Counted from the stretch's first letter, positions 23,324 to 35,397 are shown. The stretch: DNA of 64,000 bases from Coprinus comatus (GCA_034638255.1 JAWPGT010000012.1:682001-746000), one strand, 5' to 3'. A program made the numbers and translations. The notes: generated by a model not told the origin, from the sequence alone.

Positions 23324-24627
23324 CTACGTCACTGTTACAATCTCTCCTTTGCCATCCTTTAGTATTACAACCTCACATTCAACCTTCTCCCCAGTGTCCA
23401 GGCATACAATGTCAGTCGGATCCACAGCACTCGTCCGGATTTGTCGCTTCTCAAAGAAGGAACGACCTAGCACTACATCAAAATGTGGTTCTTCTGACAA
23501 GTACACTTGCATATATGTCGTTGTCGCATTCTCAGAACCATGTTCTTGGCGGAGCATTTTACTACCCTTGAGCAGAGGGGATGCATCCAGTGATTTATGA
23601 GTGTCAGGAGACCGAGACCGATGGCTCGAGCCCCCGTAACCATGTGGGTTACCACCGATCCCAAGACCAATGGCCCCAGCCTTTGCGGGCGGTCGCAACA
23701 AAGATAAATCATCACCACCGCCACCTGGAGAAGACGAAGGCATTAATATGTTATAGGCCATACACCAATGTTCACGAGGCCGCCATATCCATAGTTTCCA
23801 GGGGTGGCATCGCGGGGTATGAACCCATGCTTCTGTGCGAATTTCCGAGATATATACACATGTCGATATCCTGACTTGAGAAGCATCCTAACTGCAAACG
23901 TAAATTGTTGGTGCTCTTTTCCCCAACTCAAAACGTGCAGGGTTACCCACCATTTTTAACTGGACCAATGCTTCCAATCACAGTTCGTACGCCATTTTCA
24001 CTATGGAATTTTTCAAACTGCTTCATTAATTTTGGAACACTATCCTTTTCCTCGCCCTCACCCCTATCTTTCTTATGTATACTTTTACGGCTAGATTTTC
24101 CAGATGCAGATGGAGTTGGTGATTGTTTTGGGGCAGCCACGGCACGAAAAGCATAGTAAGACGGATTACGGTATGCTGAAGGAAGTGGCAGTGATTCCTC
24201 TGGATTGTGTAAGTGTAATGTCATAGTTGTTGCAAGTTGACTTGGACCCGGCTCAACGACGGTTGGGGTGTTCGATTGATCAGGAAACTGGTATTGCTGT
24301 TGCCTCCAAGTGAAAATCACATAATCGGACTCTTAATTAACTGAAGAGTTAACGGTATCGAGTACTCATTTGAGTAGATTTCCTCACCATCGTCCAAGTT
24401 CCATGTTGAACCGTCATATTCATATTTTAGCCATCCTGGGCCAATTTTTTGACCATTGCACATTTTCTTGCTAATTTTATCATATAAATTTGCAAGAGAC
24501 TCTTGCGTTACTGTATCAAACACGTCAACGACTGCCAAGCCCCCGCACCAATTGCAGAAAGCTCACCAGAGTGTAGAATCGCGAAAGACGAAGTAGGTGT
24601 ATGCACATTGAGGATTGATGGTTGCAT
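23324..24627 (-). CDS. Conserved fungal orphan with a retropepsin-like fold
   Basis: Five exons on the minus strand start at the ATG at 24627 (MQPSILNVHTPTSSFAILHS). A conserved N-terminal domain follows (VVDVFDTVTQESLANLYDKI, MCNGQKIGPGWLKYEYDG, LDDESDYVIFTWRQQQ). A basic Ser/Lys linker leads to a second conserved region. There, KSGYRHVYISRKFAQKHGFI aligns in pattern with the retropepsin segment D-[ST]-G-A-x(3)-[FI]-I-S, and FDVVLGRSFFEKRQI with the retropepsin ILG motif. The residue where the catalytic Asp should be is Lys, so the fold would be inactive as a protease. The protein ends CLDTGEKVECEVVILKDG..EIVTVT. I recognise the family only as an uncharacterised basidiomycete group. The first intron is just 35 nt. 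Function unknown. Confidence 0.72.
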
Positions 24628-25316
24628 CGGTAAATTCTAGGTGTGCGACGTAGTAGAGTTTTATATATATACACAGGCTACCCGGGGGTTGCAGTGTTTA
24701 GGTCGTCCGGACAAGCGCAGGTATGGGTGATCCGGCGTGAATGTGATCGGACTATCAATTTCTCTAGCTCTCTAGCCTTGCCAAGGGGTCAAATCAGTGT
24801 GAAAGTCATGTGCATCGATAGTAATTGTGGTACCTACTTGATGCCAGACTCGTTAGTAGGACAATGTGGTGAAGTAACAAATAAGGGTTCTGCAAGCGCA
24901 GAATGACGCCAGTCCTTGTTTATGTAATATCATCAATAGTTTATTATTTATAGGATCCATTAGCGGCAAGCGTGGAGCAAAACGCGAGACCATTGGGATA
25001 AACCTGTCTCTTGCGAGCTGAATCCGTGGCTGTTACATTTCCTGAGAGATGCTGGCAGACTGGCGAGCTGACGAACTGGCTGGCAGGCGAGACGCTAGGA
25101 CGTTCGACGTCCTATCTCGTCATCAACGCGTCAGCCACAATTCCAAGAAAGAGCTCGATCACTAGTCTGTGAAGGTATATAAACCTCCAAACCTGGGTCG
25201 GACACCCCCAGCTCTCTTCTTTCTCTTACCACAACTACTCACTCAGTTCTATCTCTACTACTCCACCGTCTATCGACTCTCTGCCACTGAAGTTGCGCAT
25301 ATATCCATCTACTGTT
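24628..25316. other. Divergent intergenic region
   Basis: About 690 bp between the retropepsin-like gene and the acidic secreted protein. It has TA-rich sequence at 24660-24674 just upstream of the minus-strand start, short CTGGC/GAC-type imperfect repeats near 25040-25100, and a TATA box for the plus-strand gene. No gene is visible. Confidence 0.5.
25176..25183 (+). promoter_or_regulatory. TATA box of the acidic secreted protein gene
   Basis: TATATAAA lies about 135 bp before the ATG at 25317 and is followed by a CT-rich leader (25205-25270). Inferred from position. Confidence 0.5.
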
Positions 25317-26775
25317 ATGGTTCCGGCCATTCTACTACAGGGACTCTTGGTCCCTCTTATGCTGGTCGCTCTCACGTCTTCAACTCCGGCCCCACCTGGC
25401 TTGGTTACTCCAGATACTCAGGATAAGCTCGTTCATTATGGACCCAATGAACGTCGCATTTATCAAGGCTCTGTCAGACCACTCAATAAATTTAATCCCC
25501 GTGCAACCAGTGGAAAGCTTTCGTTGAGTGGTGAATATGGCACTTCTGGACAGCATAACACAGACGATGATAGCGACGACGATGATGATGACGATCACAA
25601 TTACCACGGCGGTACCTCCCAGCCTGAGGGTAGCAGTCCCAACAATGATGATTCTCGTGATATCTTCCACACTATCTCTGTCAATTCCGACCTCTCTCAG
25701 GATGATACCATCAACATATCCGAAGGCGGGTCTCAAGACGGGTATGAAAGTGGAACTTTGAAACTTGAAAGGTGTGATTCAACTTGCATTTGATATAACA
25801 ACTTATGCGCTGACCTTGACACGCGTACCTACCAGTGACACCACTGACAATTCTATGTCTCACGACGATAGCATCAACAACTCCAGCAGTGGATCTTCTG
25901 GAGGGTAAGACGAAGCGTATATGCTGATGTTTAGTAATGACAAGCTAACTTACCCTGCAACCACTTTTACAGGGAAGGAGAATCAACCACACTGGGGAGC
26001 TCTCAAGGCGAAATTTCGGACAGTGACGGCTCCAATAATGGTGGTTTCCCTTTTGGTAGTTTATTCGGTGGCGACAACAATTCTGGAGAAACCTCTGGTA
26101 GCAATGACGATAATCCAGCTGGTTTCTCTTTTGGCAACAATGACAATTCTGGAAAGGACTCCGGCACGACCTTTATCAGTGAAGATGATACGGCCGGCGT
26201 ATTCGGTGGCAGCAATGACAACAGCTTGTTTGGTAGCTCTTTTGATGACAGCAATTCCTTCAGCACTGGAACGAATGATGGTGACAGTTTCGGTCTTCCC
26301 TTTGGTATCTCTTTTGGCGACAGCAACGACGATAGAGGCAACAGTGGTAATCCTAATACATCGGCTCAGGGAAGTAGCACCCTGCCACGTACTGTCGAGA
26401 CGCAGACCACCAATCTGGGTCAGACCCCACAGCCGGTGCAGGACACTACCATTTCCCAGTCAACACACCTCACCACCTCGCAGTCAACTCCAACAGACAC
26501 CACTTCCATGTCAACGGACCGTACCACTCCGACGCAAACTACCTATCAACTTCGCCCTTCCACTATGTAAGCATCAACTTGAGGTTTTGATTATAGTACA
26601 GTAACTGACTTGGTGATATATTTATAGTTTCGATTTTTCCTTTAGTTCCGAAGTAGAAATGTCTAACAAGCATGATGTTTTTGTCAAGGAGCCCAAGATG
26701 AAGTCTGAGCCGCCGACTGCAAACATGAAGGTGATGATGGGAGGGCAGATTACAATTTGTTCCTACTACCATTAG
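25317..26775 (+). CDS. Acidic low-complexity secreted protein
   Basis: The ATG at 25317 opens a signal peptide (MVPAILLQGLLVPLMLVALT, cut near SSTPA). A short conserved-looking stretch (VHYGPNERRIYQGSVRPLNK) follows, then long Asp/Asn/Ser/Gly tracts (DDDSDDDDDDDHN, NDDSRDIF) and repeats of GSNDD, FGGSND and FGDSND type. A Thr/Gln-rich stretch follows. After the last intron (about 26569-26629) the frame continues FDFSFSSEVEMSNKHDVFVK to a stop at 26775. Four exons fit. There is no recognisable domain, no GPI signal and almost no cysteine. It may be a wall-bound or secreted matrix protein; this is a guess from composition. The TATA box and CT-rich leader suggest high or inducible expression. 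Confidence 0.7.
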
Positions 26776-26937
26776 AGTTTTATCATTATAATCCGGATTT
26801 CATTTCAAACTCTGCTGCGTTGTTGACATTGCAAATAATCTGACTAAGCGCGTCATATAAGGGTCACGCGCTTTGTAGCCTTTGGGCGCTTGAGCACTGT
26901 CAACCACACCTCGTTCATCAACCTCTTATCCCACATA

Positions 26938-27873
26938 ATGTCAGGAATATGTAGGATGCGACTTGCGGAGGAGCGTAAGCAGTGGAGGAAAGATCATCCT
27001 TTTGTAAGTGTGAATCATGTTACAGTAATCGACGGCTACCAGGCGCTTCTTCGCACTTCGCGATCTACATATGGCTTGGTTTGGATTGATTATTGATTCT
27101 CGTCCTTCAATATAGGGCTTTTATGCCAAACCTTCTAAGTCATCGGATGGATCAATGGACCTCATGGAATGGGAGGTCGGTATTCCTGGCAAAGCTGGTG
27201 TGAGTACTACAAAGTGACGGTGCATGCCATTTGCCTGACAGGAAAACATCTTGTAGACGCCATGGGAGGGGGGGCTATATAAGCTTATGATGATTTTCCC
27301 CGAGGGTACGCACTAAATGTTGCAGTTCTATTATTCATACCCTCTGTAATGCAAAATATCTTTCCAGACTATCCTTCTAAACCTCCCAAGTGTGCGTAAA
27401 GTGGTTCATCATCATTATATATAAATACACATCTGACAATGTCCCATAGGTAAATTCTCACCACCACTTTTCCATCCAAACGTTTATCCTTCTGGAACTG
27501 TTTGTTTATCTATACTTGACGAAGAGAAATCATGGAAACCCGCCATTACCATCAAGCAGGTTTAAGATTAACCCTATCTTCTCAACCGCAACTCCTGAGC
27601 TCACAATTGGTTAGATTTTACTAGGTATCCAGGATCTTCTCGATGATCCCAATGTTAGTGACCCAGCACAGAGTGAGGCATATTCTATGTTCAAGTAAGT
27701 ACCTACACCCTCCAACTTTCAATGCTCACACAAAACAAAACAAAACCTAGGAATGATCTCGTTGCATACGAGTGAGTGTCATTCTTCTTTCGGCTTCCTA
27801 GTCTTCAATGTTGATGATAATATTTTCTAGGCGACGAATCCGACAACAGGCGAGAGAAAATATACCCAAGTAG
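26938..27873 (+). CDS. UBC9: SUMO-conjugating enzyme Ubc9
   Basis: Ubc9 is the single E2 for SUMO. Eight exons (26938-27003, 27116-27199, 27257-27305, 27368-27391, 27450-27559, 27615-27694, 27751-27771, 27831-27873) give 158 residues, the canonical length. It opens [20 protein letters not shown] and shows the Ubc9 signatures [49 protein letters not shown] (catalytic Cys) and [20 protein letters not shown]. The end is [15 protein letters not shown]. The small basic N-terminal helix that binds SUMO is present. Introns are 50-110 nt and no frame break is seen. Confidence is very high. Confidence 0.97.
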
Positions 27874-28163
27874 TTTGTGTTGAATATCAAATCGGTCGAT
27901 TTTGTCTTGTACACTTTTGTGTGGAATAATCAAAATTTGGGCAGGTAGTCACCTTATGCTACTAGGTACGTTCATAATTGTAATCATAATATGACCAAGT
28001 TTCAATGGGTTGAGCAATCACTTGAATGTACAAATCGATTAACTGAATTACAATTGCTATAGAATGGTGATTTTATGATTTTGAGGAAAAATATCATTAC
28101 TGTACCGATCGCTCAATACTGTGCGTTATAAGTTATAGTCCATCTGCGAAGAGATTGTTTCAC

Positions 28164-29395
28164 CTACAGCACCCAAGCAAGTTCCTTCTCATTAATCGTT
28201 TTCCATTCTCCAGGAACGCAGTTGGGAGGACCACCACTACAAGGTCCTTCACACATACAACGCATCAACATTTGTTGCCAGACCATACGGGTGTTCATAT
28301 CAAAGTTGGGTTCGGAAATAGATCCAACTTCATTAGGTAGTTGCAGGCGAATCAACTTCAAGAGTGGAAAGACTCTGGGTTCGAAGAAGCGATTGACGTT
28401 TTGATTCAGAATTGGTGTAAATTGTCCGGGGAGGACATTAAAAATCACAATCGTTTTGACCATGCGGAGATCTTTCAACTGGGACCCATTGAGATCCAGA
28501 CAAAGCCAGGAGAGTTCAACATAATTCAGGTATAGGGATTCAGGTTCCATGAGGTTACATTTAGCACCACGAAATTGTGTCGATGGGATAGCTTGACCAG
28601 ATCCTATACCTCGGTAGGTATAGTGCATATATGCGCCTGGTAATGGTGCGTGGCTAATGAATTCTCCGACTCGACCATCTGTGATAAGAGCTCGTAGGTT
28701 TGGAAAGGCAAATTTGCGTTTTGAATCCATTTTAGTTATCCGTTGAGGAGAAATAACCCAGAGAACTTGAATCCTTTGTGAGGTGCTATCAAAAAAGTGG
28801 GTGATATTCGGTGCATCACTAATAAGCTCCAGCCTTTTAAGAGTCGAATGTTCCCGAAGAGTACAAATCCAATCTGAGTGCTGATATTCCCAAGGACGGA
28901 TAGTTGTATAAACGGTCGAAAAACAAACAAGGTTGACACATTTTTGAAGAATTTTAGCCATTGCATTTATTTGGAGTTGATCCCAGTATTGAACACCATC
29001 CATAGCAATATCGACACGTAAAGTGTACCATCCACGACCATGAGTTGTTCCAGAGAGTTGAGTTTCCAGATAATCACAAAGAAGAGGAAGTTGAGATACA
29101 TCAATGATGACCAAGTGTTCGCACATGAGTTCTTGAACGAGAGAGTTCCAGAATCGAGAGACCAAGCAAAGAGACAGTTTGGTGTCCATTGAAGTGCGGT
29201 AATGGTGATACATAAGAATTCCATGGGTGTCTTTTGAACAAGAAAGGACATCTTCTGCTTCGAGACTAATGTATTTCCTTGGAAGGCAAACTGCGCAACG
29301 GAAGATTCTGCACCACACTTCGCATGGTAAAACTGTAGAGATGTTCAGCTAGGCCTCTTGTTACGTGGAGTCTTACCTTCAGAGTCTACCGGCAT
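28164..29395 (-). CDS. F-box domain protein
   Basis: A 19-nt first exon (29377-29395, MPVDSE) is followed by a 44-nt intron and a single long exon (28164-29332), giving about 395 residues. The N-terminal F-box reads VLPCEVWCRIFRCAVCLPRK, interrupted by a loop (EAEDVLSCSKDTHG) before LSLCLVSRFWNSLVQELMCE. The rest alternates hydrophobic strands and polar loops, as in leucine-rich or beta-type F-box substrate arms (LKRLELISDAPNITHFFD, FPNLRALITDGRVG, LKDLRMVKTIVIFNVLP). It probably feeds a substrate to an SCF ligase. The target is unknown. Its start lies only 68 bp from the divergent dynactin gene. Confidence 0.78.
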
Positions 29396-29463
29396 TTTGT
29401 CAGGGTTGAGTAAAGTATGTTATTAAAGTAGATGTTTGACCCTGCTTGGTTACAACGTACTTT

Positions 29464-30219
29464 ATGCCACCAATGTGTTGAGTCTCTTCTCACTGATTAT
29501 ATCCTCTTACTCATTCTCATGACAGTCGCGACAAGTTCAGCATTCACTCCAAAGCAGTCGTTTGCCAGGATGTTGAGCTGAAAGGCGACATCACTATAGG
29601 ATCAGGTTCATTATATGCTGTCATTTTGCACACCTGTTCACATTTACTCAATTCATTTCTCATATAGGTACTATTATCCATCCGAAAGCAACGATATTTG
29701 CAATAGCAGGTCCTATTATAATCGGTTCAGGATGTATCATCGAGGAGAGCGCAATTATTGTGAATAGGTTCGTTGGATGAATGTATTACTCTCCATTGTT
29801 ATAGATGTTTGATCATACTCCCATAGACGCAAAGAGGTAATGCGCATAGGAGACGATAATCTTTTCGAAATTGGATCTAGTGCGTAGCACCTCACTGCAT
29901 GACCATGGTGTTTCTAATATACATACTAGGAGTTGAATGTCCTTCCATGGGAAACTCAAACACAGTCTCTACGCGTGCACGAGTCCATCATACAGTTCGC
30001 ATGGGGTCTTTTTGTGTTGTAGGAGCTGCCTGTCAGGTTCTACCCAGCGAAGAGGAAACATTGCCCGACTATACAGTAATTTATGGACCGTCATCCGAAC
30101 GCAGGGTATGGAGTGGAAGAGGAAAGATTCAAGAGGCTGATCTACGAAAGAAACATGCGGATTATTTGAAAGAAACATTGCCCAAATTCAACCGCTTGAG
30201 AAGAGGAGACGGAGCATAG
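29464..30219 (+). CDS. DCTN6: Dynactin subunit p27 (DCTN6 family)
   Basis: p27 sits with p25 at the pointed end of dynactin, the dynein cofactor. The gene has a mini first exon, 29464-29474 (ATG plus 8 nt), a 51-nt intron with a CTGAT branch site, then [20 protein letters not shown]. The next exon reads [19 protein letters not shown]. The left-handed beta-helix hexapeptide repeats are seen in [20 protein letters not shown] and [20 protein letters not shown]. Later exons give [20 protein letters not shown], then [19 protein letters not shown] and a helical tail ([17 protein letters not shown]). The start was chosen because downstream ATGs are out of frame. Confidence 0.88.
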
Positions 30220-30277
30220 GATACAATTTCACTGCTTACAGTTTTCATTCATTAGGTCTATGAAGTACAAAATAAAA

Positions 30278-30813
30278 CTAATAAATGAGCTTCTCAATAG
30301 CATGCTTGATGGTAAGAATCTGGCTGTTGAGCTGAGAGTCACCAGAGGTAATGCTGGCAGCGATGACTGGACGGGAAACATTACAGGCACGACCGAGAGC
30401 AGCCTTGGACGGGACAAAGACGTAAGGTACGTTCTGTAGTTGGACGTAAGTCAATTGAAGGTGGTGAAATGTGAAGATAGTTACTTTTTCTTCGCAGAGA
30501 AGAGGAAGATGGAGCAAAATCTCAATGGGCTCGGTGTCAGCAGTCAAGATGATGATTTCTGCGATACCACGGTTGAGAGTCTTGGTGGCTGCAAGATACC
30601 GTGGTGAGTCTCTAGCAGCGACTGCACCAAAAGCAACATACCTTCGTTGGCACCCTTCTTGACCTGCTTGTATGAGGAAGCCTGTTGGACGAGATCGAGA
30701 ATCTACGCAATGGTCAGTTTTCGCAACAGTGGCCCAGAAACGACGAAGCATACAGAGTTTGTGAGATCAGCCTCAGCCAAGGGCCAAATCTTCTTTTCTA
30801 TTTTGTCTGTCAT
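30278..30813 (-). CDS. SNU13: U4/U6.U5 tri-snRNP and box C/D snoRNP protein Snu13 (15.5K)
   Basis: Snu13 binds kink-turns in U4 snRNA and C/D snoRNAs. Four exons on the minus strand start at 30813 ([20 protein letters not shown]). They continue [55 protein letters not shown], then [20 protein letters not shown] and end [10 protein letters not shown]. This is the L7Ae/Nhp2 family with the Snu13-type loop. The divergent start of the neighbouring cyclotransferase is about 214 bp away. Confidence is very high. Confidence 0.95.
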
Positions 30814-31027
30814 TGTGCGATAGATGTGACCTCACGTTAGGTGATCCTTGGTCGAATGAACAGGTGGAGAACACTAGCAGCAAATTATTTCTGCAGGTTT
30901 CCCGGACTGATTACATAATGCAGCACCGCCACAAATAAATCTATTTTTGGAACAGAACATACCCTTGATCAAATCCAGTCGAAGAGCTTGATAACTCTCT
31001 CATTCACTACAGTAATCAGTTCTGGAG

Positions 31028-31580
31028 ATGGAGACTGCACCCAGTAGACCAACATCTATCTACTTTGGTTATGGCAGTAATATGTGGCAGGATCAAATGA
31101 GTCGCCGCTGTCCAGAGAGCAAATACCTTGGGATCGCTTACCTTGTAGACTGGTAAGTGTGTTTATGATCGAAGGTGATCTAATACTATCACTCAGGGAA
31201 GAACCGACAGGAAATGGATTATTTGTCAGAGAGGCTACGCTACTCTCATTAAATCACCGGGGGATAGAGTCTATGGGCTTGTGTACGACATATCCGAGTC
31301 TGATGAACGCACTCTTGATAAACATGAGGGTGTACCTATCAGCTATGTTAAGAAATACATTCCTGCCATACATCTAGGAAAAAAAGGAAAGCGTGTGGAG
31401 CAGGAGGTTGTGATGCTTGTGTACATTGATGTCGAGAGGCAGAAGGAAAGTCCTCCCAAGAAGGAGTACATTCACAGGATGAACATGGCAATGACTGATG
31501 CCATGAAGGACGGAGTTCCGAAGGAGTATATGGACACATACCTCAGGAAGTTTATTCCTGAACCAAAGGCCTCTGTTTAA
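31028..31580 (+). CDS. Gamma-glutamylcyclotransferase-like protein
   Basis: Two exons, 31028-31152 and 31211-31580, give 164 residues. The GGCT-fold substrate loop YFGYGSNMW lies near residue 12, and the likely catalytic Glu is in LDKHEGVPISYVKK. The join LGIAYLVDW|KWIICQRGYATLIKSP uses the acceptor ending at 31210. An upstream AG at 31198 would shift the frame to a premature stop. GGCT-like enzymes make 5-oxoproline from gamma-glutamyl peptides or amines. The exact substrate cannot be read from sequence. The protein ends YMDTYLRKFIPEPKASV, as in fungal members. Confidence 0.88.
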
Positions 31581-31707
31581 TTAAGTAGCTGAAAAGTGAT
31601 TTAATGTTAATTGATCTAGTGTTTACAATGGAAGGATCAGCCAAACAACTACGCGTAACACACTTGATCTCATACACGGCCGCGTCACCTTTGGATCTTG
31701 TCCACAA

Positions 31708-32965
31708 ATGAATTCCTTCGCCAGTCAGTTCTCAACGCATTCAGCGGCTGGTCAACTCCAGAGACACAAGAAACTCCTTGCTGAAGAAGGAGAGGACTGC
31801 TCAGATGCATTCTGGGGCTCACAAGCAGGCTTCGGCAATATAATGACTGGTGCACCTACTTTCTCGATGCCCTCAGTTGCAGACGTGCGTTTAGATAAAT
31901 GAAGCCTTGATATCCTATAATTTACCCCTCTATATTTCAAAGCCAACTTCTTTTCTCCGCATGCACACCGATGACCATGCCGATCCCAGCTGCAGAATCA
32001 AGATCCAGCACGGTACAACAACATTAGCTTTTCGATTCCAGGGTGGTGTCATTGTTGCCGTCGATTCACGAGCAACAGCTGGAAGTTACATCGGTATGTA
32101 CAACTCTTCGTTATATATATTCTTTCCTAATCTCGATATCATTAGCTTCCGGTACGGTAAAGAAGGTTATTGAAATCAACCCATACCTACTGGGAACCAT
32201 GGCTGGAGGCGCAGGTAGGTGTTGATCAATTAACTAAACGTCTCATCAATGAACGTAATATCTACAGCTGATTGTCAGTACTGGGAAACCTACCTTGGAA
32301 TGCACTGTCGTCTACACGAACTCCGCAACCGTGAACGAATCTCCGTATCTGCAGCGAGCAAATACCTCAGCAACCTCGTTTACAGCTACAAGGGCATGGG
32401 TCTCAGCATGGTAGAGTATATCGATTATTTGCAACTGTCAGGTAACTTATCTATTCATTATAGGGTACCATGATCTGTGGATGGGATAAAACAGTATGTA
32501 TCACCTATTTATGGATATTTGGACAACATGCTTACTAGAAATAGGGACCCGCTGTGTTCTATGTCGACTCCGACGGTACACGACTCAAAGGCGATCTGTT
32601 TTCAGTGGGATCTGGAAGTACTTTTGCATACGGTGTTCTCGATCAAGGTTATCGCTGGGACCTTACAGATGAAGAAGCCCAAGAACTCGGTCGACGCAGT
32701 ATCTTTGCTGCAGGTCATCGTGATGCCTTCTCTGGTAACACCTGTAACCTATATCACGTAAAGGAAGATGGATGGAAGTTCATTGGTATATTTTCATGGT
32801 CTCTCCATTCGGTCAACCTATACTCAAGCTCTTCACTTAGGAAACTACGATATTTCGAAAATGTATTACGATGGCCCAGAGGCACCCGGAGGTCCAGCCG
32901 GCGGATATGGATATGGTATTCGTACAGAAGGTCGTAGCGCTGCAAATCCCCCATCATCATCGTGA
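31708..32965 (+). CDS. PRE2: 20S proteasome subunit beta5 (Pre2)
   Basis: Beta5 carries the chymotrypsin-like activity of the 20S proteasome. Seven exons join in frame. A propeptide ([20 protein letters not shown]) ends at KIQHG, and the catalytic Thr opens [20 protein letters not shown]. The Lys of the [19 protein letters not shown] segment, [47 protein letters not shown] and [19 protein letters not shown] are all present. The tail is [14 protein letters not shown] followed by [10 protein letters not shown]. Active-site Thr, Asp and Lys positions are intact. It converges on the permease with only about 91 bp between stops. Confidence 0.96.
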
Positions 32966-33056
32966 TTTGGAAATTCGTAATGCATGTGTACTATATATCA
33001 GGCTAGTTGTTTGTTTTCAGTGGATCCAGTTACAGCGCAAGAAAGACCGAATGCCA

Positions 33057-35397
33057 TCAGTGGCCTTGATCATCCACAGATTGTTCATAACGGTCGATGG
33101 CCATCCGCTCTGCTGCGAAGAAGTCGGTTTTGGCAGGGTCTTGCCACTGATAAGATAATATGCTCAGACTCCATCCAACCCTCTAAGATTGAGAGACTTA
33201 CTTTTGTTTTATGAATCAGTTTCCATCCAAGGAATAGGACTGGGCATAATCCAATCATCGTGTAAGAGAAGAGGAATGACGGTATACTCCAGTTTCCAGG
33301 TAGGAAAACTGTATAACCTCCCACAAAAGCCATCATAATTGTTGCCACAAGACTGTACCACCTAATTGAAAAAAGTTAATTTAGAGTATCATTTTTACAA
33401 TACCATGGAAAAAGACGTACGCAGAGAAAGGTTGCAATAAACCCTTATGTGGTAATGAATCTCGAGAAATTCCTTGTCGTTTCAAAGCCTTTTAAATTCA
33501 TTAGGCATGAATAAGATGTAATATATGCGAAAACATTACTTACAGCGTAAAATCTTGTATAACTGAAAGCAATAATTGCGTAGTTGAGAAGTTGAGAAGC
33601 AGTAACAAGGTTAACAAACCTATTTTTCAATAATAATCAATTGAATGAATAAATCATTTATGTTTATGTTCTCCCTAAAAAAAAGAATTGACTCACCAAC
33701 TCAAAACGATTGAAGCATTATTCGACACTTCCAAAAATGATAAAGCTGAAATAGCAAGTGTAATACCCACACAAACGATTGGTACACCTTGTCTTGTACA
33801 AATCGTCAAGAACTTTGGCATCTTTCCTTCCAATGCAAGTCCATACAAAGTCCTACTGGCACAATATACATAACTATTCCCAGCCGAATAAATTGCTGTT
33901 AAAATAAGAGCATTAACAATATGTGGTAATACTTTAATACCCATACGTTGCATTGCTATAACATATGGTGATGATCCAGCACCAGGACGAGCATTCGCAA
34001 TAGCGCTTAATAAATGAGGATCATTGTAAGGAACAACAATTCCAACACATAAAGAACCAACAACGAAGAATGTTGTTAAACGATAGAAAACACTGTGAAA
34101 AGCGTTTGGTAAGACTGTTCTAGGTCTTTGAGCTTCACCAGCTGTCATTGAAACATAATCTGGACCGGCAATAGTGAATGAAGCTTGGATAAGACAAGCT
34201 AGAAATCCGAGGAATCTTCCGAGATTGCCGTCCCTTGTGTATTCTGGAAGAGGTGCTCCTGGAATATTAGATGCTGTTTTATTATTATTAGTAATTGGGA
34301 ATGTTTGTATTTGAGAATAGAAAAAACTTGCATTTCCAGTACCGAAACCCATATGCATCTCGTTGAGGATTTCCTCCAACCATAGTGATGAACGTGAAGG
34401 CTATAAGGCCGATTGCAAGTATGACTTTCCCTGACGCGAGCCAAAATTCTGATTCTTTTTTTAAATTTATTTTGTCAGTAAGACAGTTTTTCCGAAAAGT
34501 AGCGGGATTTTGAATTACCTCCATAATACTTTACAGCGAATAGATTCAAGAGCCTGGTTAAAACACAATGATTAGTGTGTTGGACTCCCTGCGAGTCAGA
34601 AGTTATGTAGTGCGCACGCATAAGTCACAATTATGAAACAAATCACTGCAACCAAAGGTATCTTGTCCGTCCAAAATCGTAACACAAGATTGAATGCAAC
34701 AATTTCAAAAGGTATAAGAGCCGTTTCGAATATGAAAAAGTTGATTCCAGCAGCGAAGCCCAAGGCAGGATCCACAAAACGATCGGCATAACGAACCTAA
34801 GTTATATGTGTGGTGTTATTCAAAGAGAACACATAACATCTTTGAGGTCAACTCACGAATGGTGACGATATAGGCATCCAAGTGACCATTTCAGCTATAG
34901 ATATGATGAGTATCGGGTGGAATGGTGGGTCCGAGCAGTTCGTACACAAGCAGTTGTTTATGGCGAGAATAACACTGCACCATATTGTAAAGGCAAGGAA
35001 GAGACCCACTGTGTTGATAAGTTAAGTTATAAGAAAAGTATTAATGTATGTACAATACACTCACATGGACCTCCTTTCGTCAACGATGTTCCAATTTGAA
35101 CAAATAGTGCAGTGCCAATCGTCCCTGTAACATACCTCTCAGAACATGCCTTTCAATGGTTGAGTAATGGAATACGATACCTCCTATCGCTATCAACTGG
35201 ATGTGTCGATTCTAACAAGAGACGCTAGAATGAGGACATTGAATGCATCAAATAAGAAGTAACATTACCTTAAGCCTCCGATGTGTTTGATCATCTACAT
35301 GCTCAATAAGCACAGTTTGACTCTTTTCCGAACTAGCATCATTCACAGCAACCACTATAGGTTTTTCTTCCTTTTTTGAAGATCTCCTAGAGAACAT
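33057..35397 (-). CDS. Amino-acid permease (AAT/APC family)
   Basis: A 12-helix H+/amino-acid symporter of the plasma membrane. About nine exons on the minus strand start at 35397 (MFSRRSSKKEEKPIVV). The family signature is NRHIQLIAIGGTIGTALFVQ, then GTSLTKGGP. Further helices read ALIPFEIVAFNLVLRFW, KVILAIGLIAFTFITMVGGN, FLACLIQASFTIAGPDYVS with the conserved TAGEAQRPR, and NALILTAIYSAGNSYVYCASR. The last exon after a 55-nt intron gives WQDPAKTDFFAAERM and a stop at 33057. The central GDN..IPGAPLPEY loop is typical of basidiomycete AAT proteins. Substrate range is not predictable. Frame intact. Confidence 0.93.

Noticed and set aside
23324..24627. Retropepsin-like gene as part of a live retrotransposon
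   Set aside because: No Gag, RT, integrase or LTR nearby, spliced structure, and loss of the catalytic Asp.
25921..26604. Long hydrophobic open frame in another frame of the acidic secreted gene
   Set aside because: It is a shadow of Asp/Ser/Asn-rich coding sequence, and the real frame spans all exons.
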